From MTP4 sp9310u (lineage in GTDB: Archaea > Halobacteriota > Methanosarcinia > Methanosarcinales > Methanosarcinaceae): a stretch of 6,837 bases of DNA. A model generated the notes under the pieces. That model saw only the letters and a list, made by a program, of their open reading frames with translations, did no database searches and was not told the origin of the DNA. This document shows, piece after piece, positions 1-5,555 of the stretch (position 1 is its first letter; the number at the start of each line of letters is the position of its first letter). The translations under genes and the position numbers were made by a program. The stretch covers positions 1 to 6,837 of the forward strand of contig DAOUSW010000163.1 in NCBI GenBank assembly GCA_030627005.1. Reading direction: 5' to 3'.

Positions 1-99
1 TCCGTAAAACTGTAGAATCCGTAAAACTGTAGAATCCGTAAAACTGTAGAATCCGTAAAACTGTAGAATCCGTAAAACTGTAGAATCCGTAAAACTGTA
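1..99. repeat. 17-bp tandem repeat array (left edge)
   Basis: Five exact copies of the unit TCCGTAAAACTGTAGAA (1-85) are followed by a sixth that breaks off after 14 bases at 99. The array starts at base 1, so it probably continues outside the window. The unit is 17 bp and not a multiple of three, and no long frame runs through it. The copies show no point differences, which suggests recent expansion or homogenisation. There are no unique spacers between units, so this is a minisatellite and not a CRISPR array. No function is evident. Confidence 0.97.
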
Positions 100-232
100 T
101 CAAGCTGCTGGCTTATTGAAAAGAAACTTTGGGCTGGCAAGCACTTTCAAATTATTATAAAGTAGAGTGTTCTGTTCAAAATTGCCGGAAGCTTTCAAAA
201 GCTCGATAAAATCTTCTTATGTCAGATACTTA

Positions 233-240
233 TTTATAAA
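233..240 (+). promoter_or_regulatory. Candidate TATA box for the beta-CASP RNase gene
   Basis: TTTATAAA in an AT-rich stretch. Transcription starting about 26 bp downstream would give a leader of roughly 100 nt, which fits a gene that has a Shine-Dalgarno site. Other AT-rich candidates lie near 152-162 and 331-341. The latter would place the start site downstream of the ribosome-binding site, so it is less likely. The choice among them is a guess from spacing. Confidence 0.35.
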
Positions 241-351
241 ATTCAGTCTTTTTTCAACTGGTAGAAAAGCCCGAACAGAAAGAACAGAAAAGAAAGCTTC
301 TTTATTTCACAGGGCTTATCACCAAATTTCATATTTTTTTAATAAGTTTTC

Positions 352-357
352 AAGGAG
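352..357 (+). promoter_or_regulatory. Ribosome-binding site fixing a TTG start
   Basis: AAGGAG, with GGAG ending 8 nt before the TTG codon at 366. It decides the start: there is no in-frame ATG nearby, and the protein beginning at this TTG has the normal N-terminus of its family. The TTG at 358 is closer to the site but is in a different frame. Confidence 0.75.
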
Positions 358-365
358 TTGGAATC

Positions 366-1607
366 TTGGAGTTTAGTTTTAAAGGCGGATGCAGGGAAGT
401 CGGGCGTTCGGGTTTACTCGTCAACGAGGAGGTCCTGCTCGATTACGGAATTAAGGCAGGGGATATCCCCGAATACCCCCAGAACGGTATGGAACCCAAA
501 AGCGTGCTCATCTCCCACGGGCACCTGGACCACTGCGGGGCAGTCCCGAACCTTATGTACATGAAACCCGAAGTCTTCATGACCCCGCCGACTGCGGAGT
601 TTACCGAACTCCTGGGGAGAGACACCTTGAAACTTGCAGAAAGGACTCTCTCGGGTGTGGCCCCCTTTGACCCTGACGACCTGCAAAAACTCACCCGCTC
701 CGTCCAGAAGACCGACACGGGGACGGAATTCATGACCCATGGTTACAAAGCCCGTTTCTATGGGGCCGGGCACATCCCCGGGGCTTCGGGCATTTACCTG
801 GAATCCGAAGCAGGAGAAAGTCTATTTTATACGGGCGACTTCAGCCTTCAGGCCACAAGGCTGGTCCCGGGAGCCGAAAAGTTCCCGAAAGCCGACACCC
901 TCATACTCGAAAGTACCTATTTCGGGGAAGAACACATCCCGCGTAAAGAAACCGAGGAACGTTTTATCGAATCCGTCTGGGAAACCCTGGACATGGGGGG
1001 GACAGCTATTATCCCGGCCTTTGCCATCGGCAGGACCCAGGAAATCCTCATGCTCCTGGACGCCCACGGGATCCACGCTTATGTGGACGGGATGGGAAAG
1101 GATGTATATAAAATCCTCAAAAAATATCCCGAATACCTGAAAAACCCCAGACTCCTTGACCAGGCCTTCGATAATGCCACGCCCGTAAAGCCGAGTAAAA
1201 GGGCGGAGATCCTTAAAGAACCCTCAGTAATCGTCACCACCGCCGGCATGCTGAACGGGGGGCCCGTGCTCTATTACCTGAGCAAGCTCCATAAAGACCC
1301 GAACTCAAAAATCCTGCTAACCGGCTACCAGGTGGAAGGCACAAACGGCAGGATGGCCGTGGAAAACGGGATAGTCGAAAACAACGGAACTGTCCTGTCC
1401 CTGAAACCGAAACTTGAACAGTACGACTTTTCAGCCCACAGCGGAGACTCCGAACTAAAACAGGTTGTAACGAAGTTCTGCAAAAAGGGCACGGAAAGGG
1501 TCTTTGTAATGCACGGGGACAAAACCGAAGCCTTTGCACAGTGGATCTCAGAGGAAACCGACGTGGAAGCCTATGCCCCTGCAAACGGGGAATCCTTCAG
1601 CTTTTAA
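366..1607 (+). CDS. KH-less beta-CASP metallo-beta-lactamase ribonuclease (aCPSF2-like)
   Basis: A 413-residue Zn-dependent RNase of the metallo-beta-lactamase/beta-CASP superfamily (COG1236 type), expected in the cytoplasm and acting in RNA processing or decay. All catalytic motifs are present: Asp26 (motif 1), HGHLDH at 51-56 (motif 2), His136 in GAGHIPGASG (motif 3), Asp158 in YTGDFS (motif 4), Glu182 in LILEST (motif A), His358 in DFSAHSG (motif B) and His383 in VMHGD (motif C). The beta-CASP signature PAFAIGRTQEIL lies near 217-228. The protein starts directly with the MBL fold (EFSFKGGCREVG), so it lacks the N-terminal KH domains of aCPSF1/FttA, the archaeal termination factor. The motif HGHLDHCG is CPSF-like; RNase J proteins usually carry HGHEDHIG. 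The best call is therefore aCPSF2, whose exact cellular substrate is not settled. The start is TTG at 366, supported by the GGAG site. The gene stands alone on the plus strand with a long spacer after it. Confidence 0.93.
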   Translation: MEFSFKGGCREVGRSGLLVNEEVLLDYGIKAGDIPEYPQNGMEPKSVLISHGHLDHCGAVPNLMYMKPEVFMTPPTAEFTELLGRDTLKLAERTLSGVAPFDPDDLQKLTRSVQKTDTGTEFMTHGYKARFYGAGHIPGASGIYLESEAGESLFYTGDFSLQATRLVPGAEKFPKADTLILESTYFGEEHIPRKETEERFIESVWETLDMGGTAIIPAFAIGRTQEILMLLDAHGIHAYVDGMGKDVYKILKKYPEYLKNPRLLDQAFDNATPVKPSKRAEILKEPSVIVTTAGMLNGGPVLYYLSKLHKDPNSKILLTGYQVEGTNGRMAVENGIVENNGTVLSLKPKLEQYDFSAHSGDSELKQVVTKFCKKGTERVFVMHGDKTEAFAQWISEETDVEAYAPANGESFSF

Positions 1608-1778
1608 AAAAAACATATAAGTATTGAAGAATAGTTTGGTCTGAACAAAGATGCAAAGTTAGTATAATAAATATGCAACGTAAAATCAATCATAAGCTTT
1701 AATAAGGATCAAAACGTTTGGAAAAAACAGATGCTTGCCCCAAAATTATTGGACAAGTTATGTGATGAATAAGTATAT

Positions 1779-1877
1779 GATAGGGGCCTTGTTCCCATTT
1801 CGCGGCACCCTATCGATGATCCAACCCCATGAAATTGAGAGGAAACCCTTAAACTCTCAATCTTCACATCTATTTTT
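1779..1877 (+). ncRNA. Candidate structured RNA or 3'-UTR: two hairpins plus T-run
   Basis: The first hairpin pairs GATAGGGGCC (1779-1788) with GGC-A-CCCTATC (1804-1814), ten pairs with one bulged A and a 15-nt loop. The second pairs ATTGAGAG (1834-1841) with CTCTCAAT (1854-1861), eight pairs with a 12-nt loop. A T-run, TTTTT, follows at 1873-1877 and is the first one after the RNase stop codon. The element could be a small RNA, with AT-rich promoter-like sequence around 1693-1705, or the structured end of the RNase mRNA. Subterminal hairpins of a dead insertion element are also possible. Pairing is read by eye; no family is recognised. Confidence 0.35.
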
Positions 1878-1932
1878 ACACCACGTTAGTATATATCACA
1901 ACCGATCTTAAATATTTAATATAATTAAAATG

Positions 1933-1940
1933 TTTTATAT
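1933..1940 (+). promoter_or_regulatory. TATA-like box before the 1964 frame
   Basis: TTTTATAT, centred 27 bp before the ATG at 1964. This is the spacing of an archaeal leaderless transcript. The surroundings (1906-1955) are extremely AT-rich, so a chance match is likely. It is the only support for expression of the small frame downstream. Confidence 0.3.
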
Positions 1941-1963
1941 GCATTATATTTTTTAATCACGTT

Positions 1964-2281
1964 ATGATTTTTAATGGCGGTAAATATTTAGTTAGCTTTG
2001 AAATTTGTGTTTGGTTGAAAAGGAGCTATGAAGTGGGGGTTTCAAAACTTGTTTTTTATATTTTGGCGGTCGGTGGGCAGCTGTGTGCATTCATCCAAAG
2101 TAGCCATCATTTCAAAAGAAAGAGAATGTTTGAAGCTACCGACGTCTATATTTCTGAAATTCTTATCCCCAACAGGGAGCATATTATTCCAAGATTAAAT
2201 AAAACCGGAGCAGCGTTATTACCGTCTCCCGTGGTTATTTCTCCGAGCGTCAGCGAGGCCTGCCCGTTAAAACTGCAATGA
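1964..2281 (+). CDS. Doubtful 105-residue hypothetical protein
   Basis: An open frame from ATG to TGA with no recognised family. It has one hydrophobic stretch (LVFYILAVGGQLCAF, about residues 29-43) that is short for a membrane helix and is followed by a basic patch (HHFKRKR). The frame overlaps repeat copy 1. Copy 2, 276 bp downstream, encodes a similar peptide in the same frame but carries a TAG. Against it being a gene: AT-rich composition unlike the neighbours, no Shine-Dalgarno site and no recognisable domain. In favour: a TATA-like box at leaderless spacing and frame-preserving similarity between the two copies. It is best read as a possible relic of a duplicated coding element. Confidence 0.22.
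   Translation: MIFNGGKYLVSFEICVWLKRSYEVGVSKLVFYILAVGGQLCAFIQSSHHFKRKRMFEATDVYISEILIPNREHIIPRLNKTGAALLPSPVVISPSVSEACPLKLQ
2040..2100 (+). repeat. Direct repeat copy 1 (~61 bp)
   Basis: Aligns without gaps to 2316-2376 at an offset of 276 bp. By hand count, about 48 of 61 positions match (43 of 52 over 2040-2091). The best conserved part is the GGGCAGCTG-GTGCA core (2075-2089). In the frame of the 1964 ORF it reads SKLVFYILAVGGQLCAFIQS. Confidence 0.8.
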
Positions 2282-2315
2282 GTAAGAAGAGCGAACAAAA
2301 AAAAATAACCACCAT

Positions 2316-2376
2316 TTTCAAGACTTATTTTTTATTTTTTGTAGGTTGGCGGGCAGCTGCGTGCACTTTGCCAGAG
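2316..2376 (+). repeat. Direct repeat copy 2 (~61 bp)
   Basis: Partner of 2040-2100. In the matching frame (the offset of 276 is a multiple of three) it reads SRLIFYFL, a TAG stop at 2342-2344, then VGGQLRALCQS. Several of the differences between the copies leave the residue unchanged or similar. The frame after the TAG stays open to a TGA at 2489, with no recognised domain. Confidence 0.8.
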
Positions 2377-2468
2377 CAAACTTAAACAAATAATTCCAAT
2401 AATTTTTCAGACAAGGGCTTTTATGTCTTACAAATTGCTTCTTCTTTTTCATTTCAGTCAAGGAAAAG

Positions 2469-2488
2469 CCGGTCAGCAAGCTGACCGG
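2469..2488. promoter_or_regulatory. 20-bp GC-rich palindrome upstream of the DUF2148 gene
   Basis: CCGGTCAGCAAGCTGACCGG: a 9-bp perfect inverted repeat around AA, about 136 bp before the DUF2148 start codon. It could be a regulator-binding site, since a weak TATA-like TTATTTA lies downstream at 2533-2539. It could also be an RNA hairpin in an upstream leader. No T-run follows it, so it is not a typical archaeal terminator. It stands out strongly from the AT-rich surroundings. Confidence 0.6.
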
Positions 2489-2624
2489 TGAGAGCCCCGT
2501 TTCCTGGGAACCGATAGATCCTCACTGCTATCCTTATTTACCCAGGCAAAATTAAGAACTCCGGCCCCGGTCTCTTCCAGAACCCACGAAACCCTTAAGC
2601 CTGAAAAACCCCAATAATCCGTGC

Positions 2625-3170
2625 ATGATCCTGAATCCTGAATCCGAAGTGCTCGAAACGCTCGCAAAAAGCATCCTCCTGGCTGCCCGGACCGCTCCGA
2701 AAGCCAAAGGAGTTGACGATATAGTAACAGCCCTGGTAGAAGCCGAAGATATCGAAGTCCTTGCCTCTGCCATGGAAAAGCTTGCCGACGAGAAAGGTGA
2801 AGGCTTCGCCTTCCTGAAAAGGGACGCCGGAAACCTAAGGAGTGCCGGGGCTGCGGTCCTGATAGCGGTCAAAGCCAGCGGGGCTGCAGGCTTAAATTGC
2901 GGAGCCTGCGGTTTTTCGACCTGCAAAGAGATGCTCGCTCAGCAGAAGGTAGAAGAAGAATTCAGGGGTCCAAACTGCATGTTCAAGTACGCTGACCTGG
3001 GAATTGCCGTGGGTTCAGCCGTTGCCAGGGCAAAGGACCTCTGCATTGATAACCGGGTAATGTACAGCATGGGGGCAGCTGCAAGGGTTTCGGGGCTTCT
3101 GGATGCCGACGTTGTATTCGGAATCCCCCTGAGCGTAACGGGGAAGAACATTTTCTTTGATAGAAAGTGA
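2625..3170 (+). CDS. DUF2148 ferredoxin-domain protein (four-Cys Fe-S motif)
   Basis: A 181-residue protein of the uncharacterised DUF2148 family (PF09918, COG4739). The N-terminal part (residues 1-90) has AARTAPKAKGVDDI at 20-33, a stretch reminiscent of the nitroreductase-like N-terminus common in this family. Four cysteines follow as C92-x2-C95-x4-C100-x17-C118 in NCGACGFSTCKEM...PNC. This pattern closely matches the 4Fe-4S motif of PF04060-type domains such as the corrinoid Fe-S protein of acetyl-CoA synthase/CODH. C140 is an additional cysteine. There is no signal peptide or membrane helix, so it is expected in the cytoplasm. An Fe-S redox or scaffold role is inferred; substrate and partner are unknown. 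The ATG at 2625 was chosen because it gives the usual family N-terminus and an in-frame TAA lies upstream at 2553. No clear Shine-Dalgarno site or TATA box at leaderless distance is visible. The gene is monocistronic, converging with DUF460. Confidence 0.9.
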   Translation: MILNPESEVLETLAKSILLAARTAPKAKGVDDIVTALVEAEDIEVLASAMEKLADEKGEGFAFLKRDAGNLRSAGAAVLIAVKASGAAGLNCGACGFSTCKEMLAQQKVEEEFRGPNCMFKYADLGIAVGSAVARAKDLCIDNRVMYSMGAAARVSGLLDADVVFGIPLSVTGKNIFFDRK

Positions 3171-3173
3171 GCG

Positions 3174-3198
3174 TTTTTAATTCATTATTACTTTTTTT
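3174..3198 (+). terminator. T-rich termination region after the DUF2148 gene
   Basis: Two T-runs, TTTTT at 3174-3178 and TTTTTTT at 3192-3198, begin 4 bases after the TGA stop. Oligo-U tracts without a required hairpin are the normal archaeal termination signal, recognised with the help of aCPSF1/FttA. The position directly behind the gene makes this a good candidate. Confidence 0.6.
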
Positions 3199-3299
3199 AG
3201 TTTTGCCGGACTGGCTTTGTCTTAGTCTTCAGGGTTTTCTGCTCAACTATGGTTTATTGGTGTTTAAGTTCACTTTTTTGAGACAATTTCCTGGGATAG

Positions 3300-3314
3300 C
3301 CGCACTTCGTGCGG
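3300..3314. other. Short GC-rich hairpin in the convergent spacer
   Basis: CCGCAC-TTC-GTGCGG, a six-pair stem with a 3-nt loop, in otherwise AT-rich DNA between two convergent genes. It has no T-run on either side, so it is not an obvious terminator. It may be a repeat-derived hairpin. Confidence 0.5.
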
Positions 3315-3331
3315 GACAAAAACGACAAGAT

Positions 3332-3368
3332 ATGGTATTAAGGCCGCCCTGGATTCGATAATACCCAT
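3332..3368. other. Second hairpin in the convergent spacer
   Basis: ATGGTATTA (3332-3340) pairs with TAATACCCAT (3359-3368) with one bulged base, enclosing a loop of about 18 nt containing GGCCGCC. It lies 18 bp after the first hairpin and 5 bp before the terminator-like stem, so the three form a cluster. Confidence 0.45.
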
Positions 3369-3373
3369 CTAAG

Positions 3374-3405
3374 ATAGCTTTCCGGGAAAAGTTGGAAAGA
3401 GCTAT
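3374..3405 (-). terminator. Hairpin abutting the DUF460 stop codon
   Basis: ATAGCT-TTCC (3374-3383) pairs with GGAA-AG-AGCTAT (3394-3405), ten pairs with a 2-nt bulge. The stem starts at the last base of the TAA stop codon of the minus-strand gene. The pyrimidine-rich run read on the minus strand (CTCTTTCC, CTTTTCCC) is only weakly U-rich. It may help end or protect the DUF460 mRNA. Confidence 0.35.
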
Positions 3406-5399
3406 TAAATCAACCCTCTCCTCCGCTCACTCCTGTACTCATCAAAGATAGTCTGCAGTTCGTCTTCTTTGGCTTTCTGCCGCTTTATTTCAGCTTCTGT
3501 TTCCCATTCGGCAATAGCTGTTTTCAGGACTTCGGGTTCTGCCATAGCAAAGTCGTCAGCTCTTTCCAGGGGGACGTTTTTCAGGACAGGGACATCCCCT
3601 TTGAAGAAAGTGTCCTCGGCTGCGTGGGAGATGTCTTCGGGGATAAGGACTGCCCTTACCCTGGATTCAACCAGGATCTGGGCAGTGGCAGTCCCGCCTC
3701 CGCTTGGGTTTTCCAGGAAGACAACATCTCCTTCTTTCAGGCCGTAGTGTTCCTTTGTTTCGGCAATGGATTCCTTCGTAAAGGCAGAGATGACCTTGAC
3801 GGGGGTGCCTTCTCCCCGAACTTCCATTTTCTGGATTTTCCGGAGCTTCTTGCTCCTCCGGCGCAGGTCTTTCAGGGTCCTGTTTTTCCTGACCAGTTCC
3901 CTTTTGAGGTTCTCGATGGTGCTTTCCCTGATCCGGAGCTCCTTTTCCTTCCGGACTTCCATGTAGGCTTCTTTTTTGAAATCCCTCAGCCTTGCCTCAA
4001 GCTTTGAGATCTTCCTGTCCTTGGCAGCAGCCTCCCGCTTAAACTCTTCGACGTATTCCCGGAGGTGCTGGATCTGTTCACCCTGCTGCTGGACCGTATC
4101 TCTCATTTTCTGGAGCGATTCCCCAAGAGTCCTGTCCTCGGGTTTTTCGGGAAGTTCGGGAGCCTTTCCGGGTTTTTTCCCGGCCTGGGCCTGGGCATGC
4201 ACCTTTTCGACTGCGGCTTCAATCGAATAGCCCCGCATGACAAAGAGCTTGATCAGTTCGAGGTCCGAAGCCTCCGGAACTTTCTTTTCAATCCGGGAAA
4301 AGACGTTCTTGTAGCTCTTGTAGGTGAGAAGGGCTGCGGTCAGGGCGTCCCTTTCATGATCGTTAGAGTAGCCAAAAGGCCTTCCAAGGGCAATTTTCTC
4401 CTCGGAAGAAACTTCAGCCCCGGGGCTTGCGGGCACGGCTTTAAAGCTTCTTCTGATTTTTTCAACCGAACCCGGCATGGGGGTCACGTCGCTTGCAATG
4501 ACGGCAGGTTTCCCGTATTCGGCAATCAGCTTGACGACCTCGTCGGGGGCGATTCCCCGGAAACTTTTCAAAAAGAGGAGGTCTCCGTCCAGGGAGAGGA
4601 TAGCTATGCCTACGGTGGTCCCGGGGTCAATCCCCACGATCGTGAAGCGCCTCCTGGACTGCTTTTGCTTGAGGGGGATGTAGCGGATCCTGTCCCTTTC
4701 CACATTCTTTACGCTTACCTGTGCATCGCTGCTGACAATCGGGTGTATTGGAATCTCTCCGCGTTTTGCATATACGGTGAATTCGGACCTTACATAGCCT
4801 CCGAATCCCTTTACGTTTACGACTTCAAACCTGATTCCCTTTTCCCGGAAAAGTCTCTTCAGGATGTCCTCAATTTCCCGGCTCCGCTGCTGAACAAACC
4901 CGTGGACCTTTCTTCGGTAGCGGTTCTGGCTCCAGCCTCCCCGGCCGAGGGAGCGTGCCCTGCTGACCTTGATCTTTGTCATGTCTTCAAAAAGGGAGAC
5001 CTCATGCCCGACTCCCAGCTCAGCCAGGCGGGCACAGGCTTCGGCTTCCTCGTTCGGGTTTGTCGGGTCAAAGGAAATTCCGTGCTTCCTCCCGAGCCTG
5101 ACAAGAGGTTCCGGGTGCAGCCCGCCCGTAACCTGGACGAGCTTTACGCCGTCAGGAAGGCGATTCATAATGGAAATTAGCTCTTTTCGGTCCGCAGCCA
5201 GCTCAAAGATATTGTCCACGGCAATTATCTCCGGGCGGTCTTTAAGAACCATATTCAGGACCTTCTGGCGGCGGAGCATGGTATGATGGGTAATTTCCCC
5301 ATCTCTGAGGACTGCCAGGGCATACCTGGGGAGCTCTTTCGCTCGCGGTGAGCCCCTGGCAATGTCAATTCCATAGATAATCCTGTTTTGCATGGACAC
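3405..5399 (-). CDS. DUF460/COG2433 protein: tandem RNase H-like segments, GRGG motif, coiled coil
   Basis: A 664-residue archaeal protein of the DUF460 family (PF04312), of unknown function. Order of parts: residues 7-130 are RNase H-like (YGIDIARGS with Asp12; IIAVDNIFEL with Asp62; NPNEEAEA at 114-121). Residues 143-210 are basic, with SLGRGGWSQNRYRR at 150-163, a helix-like stretch, then VKGFGGYVRSEF at 196-207. Residues 252-360 are a second RNase H-like domain with all expected acids: GIDPGTTVG (Asp258), ASDVTP (Asp304) and NDHERDA (Asp347, Asp351), resembling RuvC/YqgF-type nucleases. Residues 377-401 look helical, followed by a Gln/Lys/Pro-rich linker (402-424). A long, highly charged coiled coil covers about 425-525, and a small globular C-terminal domain 530-625 (GDVVFLENPSGGGTA). 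A charged helix ends the protein. A cytoplasmic nuclease or RNA-associated role is inferred. The start is either GTG at 5399 or ATG two codons later (5393); the TATA box lies 26 bp before the GTG, implying a leaderless mRNA. Confidence 0.92.
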   Translation of the reverse strand: MSMQNRIIYGIDIARGSPRAKELPRYALAVLRDGEITHHTMLRRQKVLNMVLKDRPEIIAVDNIFELAADRKELISIMNRLPDGVKLVQVTGGLHPEPLVRLGRKHGISFDPTNPNEEAEACARLAELGVGHEVSLFEDMTKIKVSRARSLGRGGWSQNRYRRKVHGFVQQRSREIEDILKRLFREKGIRFEVVNVKGFGGYVRSEFTVYAKRGEIPIHPIVSSDAQVSVKNVERDRIRYIPLKQKQSRRRFTIVGIDPGTTVGIAILSLDGDLLFLKSFRGIAPDEVVKLIAEYGKPAVIASDVTPMPGSVEKIRRSFKAVPASPGAEVSSEEKIALGRPFGYSNDHERDALTAALLTYKSYKNVFSRIEKKVPEASDLELIKLFVMRGYSIEAAVEKVHAQAQAGKKPGKAPELPEKPEDRTLGESLQKMRDTVQQQGEQIQHLREYVEEFKREAAAKDRKISKLEARLRDFKKEAYMEVRKEKELRIRESTIENLKRELVRKNRTLKDLRRRSKKLRKIQKMEVRGEGTPVKVISAFTKESIAETKEHYGLKEGDVVFLENPSGGGTATAQILVESRVRAVLIPEDISHAAEDTFFKGDVPVLKNVPLERADDFAMAEPEVLKTAIAEWETEAEIKRQKAKEDELQTIFDEYRSERRRGLI

Positions 5400-5420
5400 C
5401 TATATATTATTTTTCAGAGA

Positions 5421-5430
5421 ATATATATTT
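5421..5430 (-). promoter_or_regulatory. TATA box for the DUF460 gene
   Basis: On the minus strand AAATATATAT, centred about 26 bp before the GTG at 5399 and 32 bp before the alternative ATG at 5393. This spacing predicts a transcript that starts at or a few bases before the start codon. No ribosome site at a workable distance is present, which agrees. It also means DUF460 need not depend on read-through from RIO2, which lies 156 bp upstream. Confidence 0.65.
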
Positions 5431-5435
5431 AACTG

Positions 5436-5453
5436 TGAAATACGGCTATTTCA
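5436..5453. promoter_or_regulatory. 18-bp palindrome next to the DUF460 promoter (possible operator)
   Basis: TGAAATA-CGGC-TATTTCA: perfect 7-bp arms around a 4-bp centre. It lies 5 bp upstream of the TATA box as read on the minus strand, overlapping where the BRE and an activator or repressor would sit. The symmetry and size suit a dimeric winged-helix regulator. There is no second copy in this window. The regulatory role is inferred from position alone. Confidence 0.45.
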
Positions 5454-5488
5454 TTTGTCTATAAGTATCAATTGGGCCCGTTAACCTG

Positions 5489-5494
5489 AAAAAA
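5489..5494 (-). terminator. T-run downstream of RIO2
   Basis: TTTTTT on the minus strand, about 62 nt past the RIO2 stop codon and upstream of the DUF460 promoter. It is the first run of this length after RIO2 and a plausible oligo-U termination site. There is no strong hairpin before it. Confidence 0.4.
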
Positions 5495-5555
5495 CGAAGG
5501 GCAAGGAGATAAGGAGTCTTTCCGCTTTCAGTAATTTACTATTCGAAGGTCATCC

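Larger units (their letters stand above)
1608..2624. other. 1-kb AT-rich spacer without a firm gene
   Basis: No recognisable protein family is encoded on either strand here. The spacer contains two stacked hairpins and a T-run (1779-1877), a weak 105-codon frame (1964-2281), two diverged direct-repeat copies (2040-2100 and 2316-2376), a 10-bp inverted repeat (GTGGTTATTT at 2231-2240 against 2303-2312) and a GC-rich palindrome (2469-2488). The base composition is more AT-rich than the flanking genes. The mix of decayed repeat copies and stray stop-interrupted frames suggests old mobile or repetitive DNA, but no transposase fragment could be identified. Confidence 0.7.

Noticed and set aside
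1..99. CRISPR array at the left edge
   Set aside because: Units are only 17 bp, directly adjacent and without unique spacers, and no cas gene is present.
190..203. AGCTTT-CA-AAAGCT palindrome in the RNase leader region
   Set aside because: Short and AT-rich, of a kind expected by chance; no positional relation to the chosen TATA box or ribosome site.
167..376. 69-codon frame upstream of the RNase gene
   Set aside because: It runs through the AT-rich leader and past the RNase start in another frame; low-complexity composition and no domain.
414..773. Minus-strand frame inside the beta-CASP gene
   Set aside because: It overlaps the conserved catalytic motifs of the RNase on the other strand and shows no domain of its own.
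1741..1880. Transposase or integrase remnant in the spacer
   Set aside because: Short translated stretches such as PKLLDKLCDE looked integrase-like, but they run into stops and do not continue with family motifs in any frame.
2309..2491. Pyrrolysine-containing gene across the TAG at 2342
   Set aside because: Methanosarcina can read UAG as pyrrolysine, and copy 2 has an in-frame TAG. However, there is no start codon between the preceding TAA (2306) and the TAG, no ribosome site and no known family, so repeat decay is simpler.
3167..3361. 64-codon frame after the DUF2148 gene
   Set aside because: It overlaps the end of DUF2148, crosses T-runs and a hairpin, and has no recognisable motif.
4065..5180. 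371-codon plus-strand open frame antisense to DUF460
   Set aside because: The minus-strand frame carries clear RNase H motifs and a promoter. The plus-strand frame has no recognisable domain and is a by-product of the GC-rich codon pattern.
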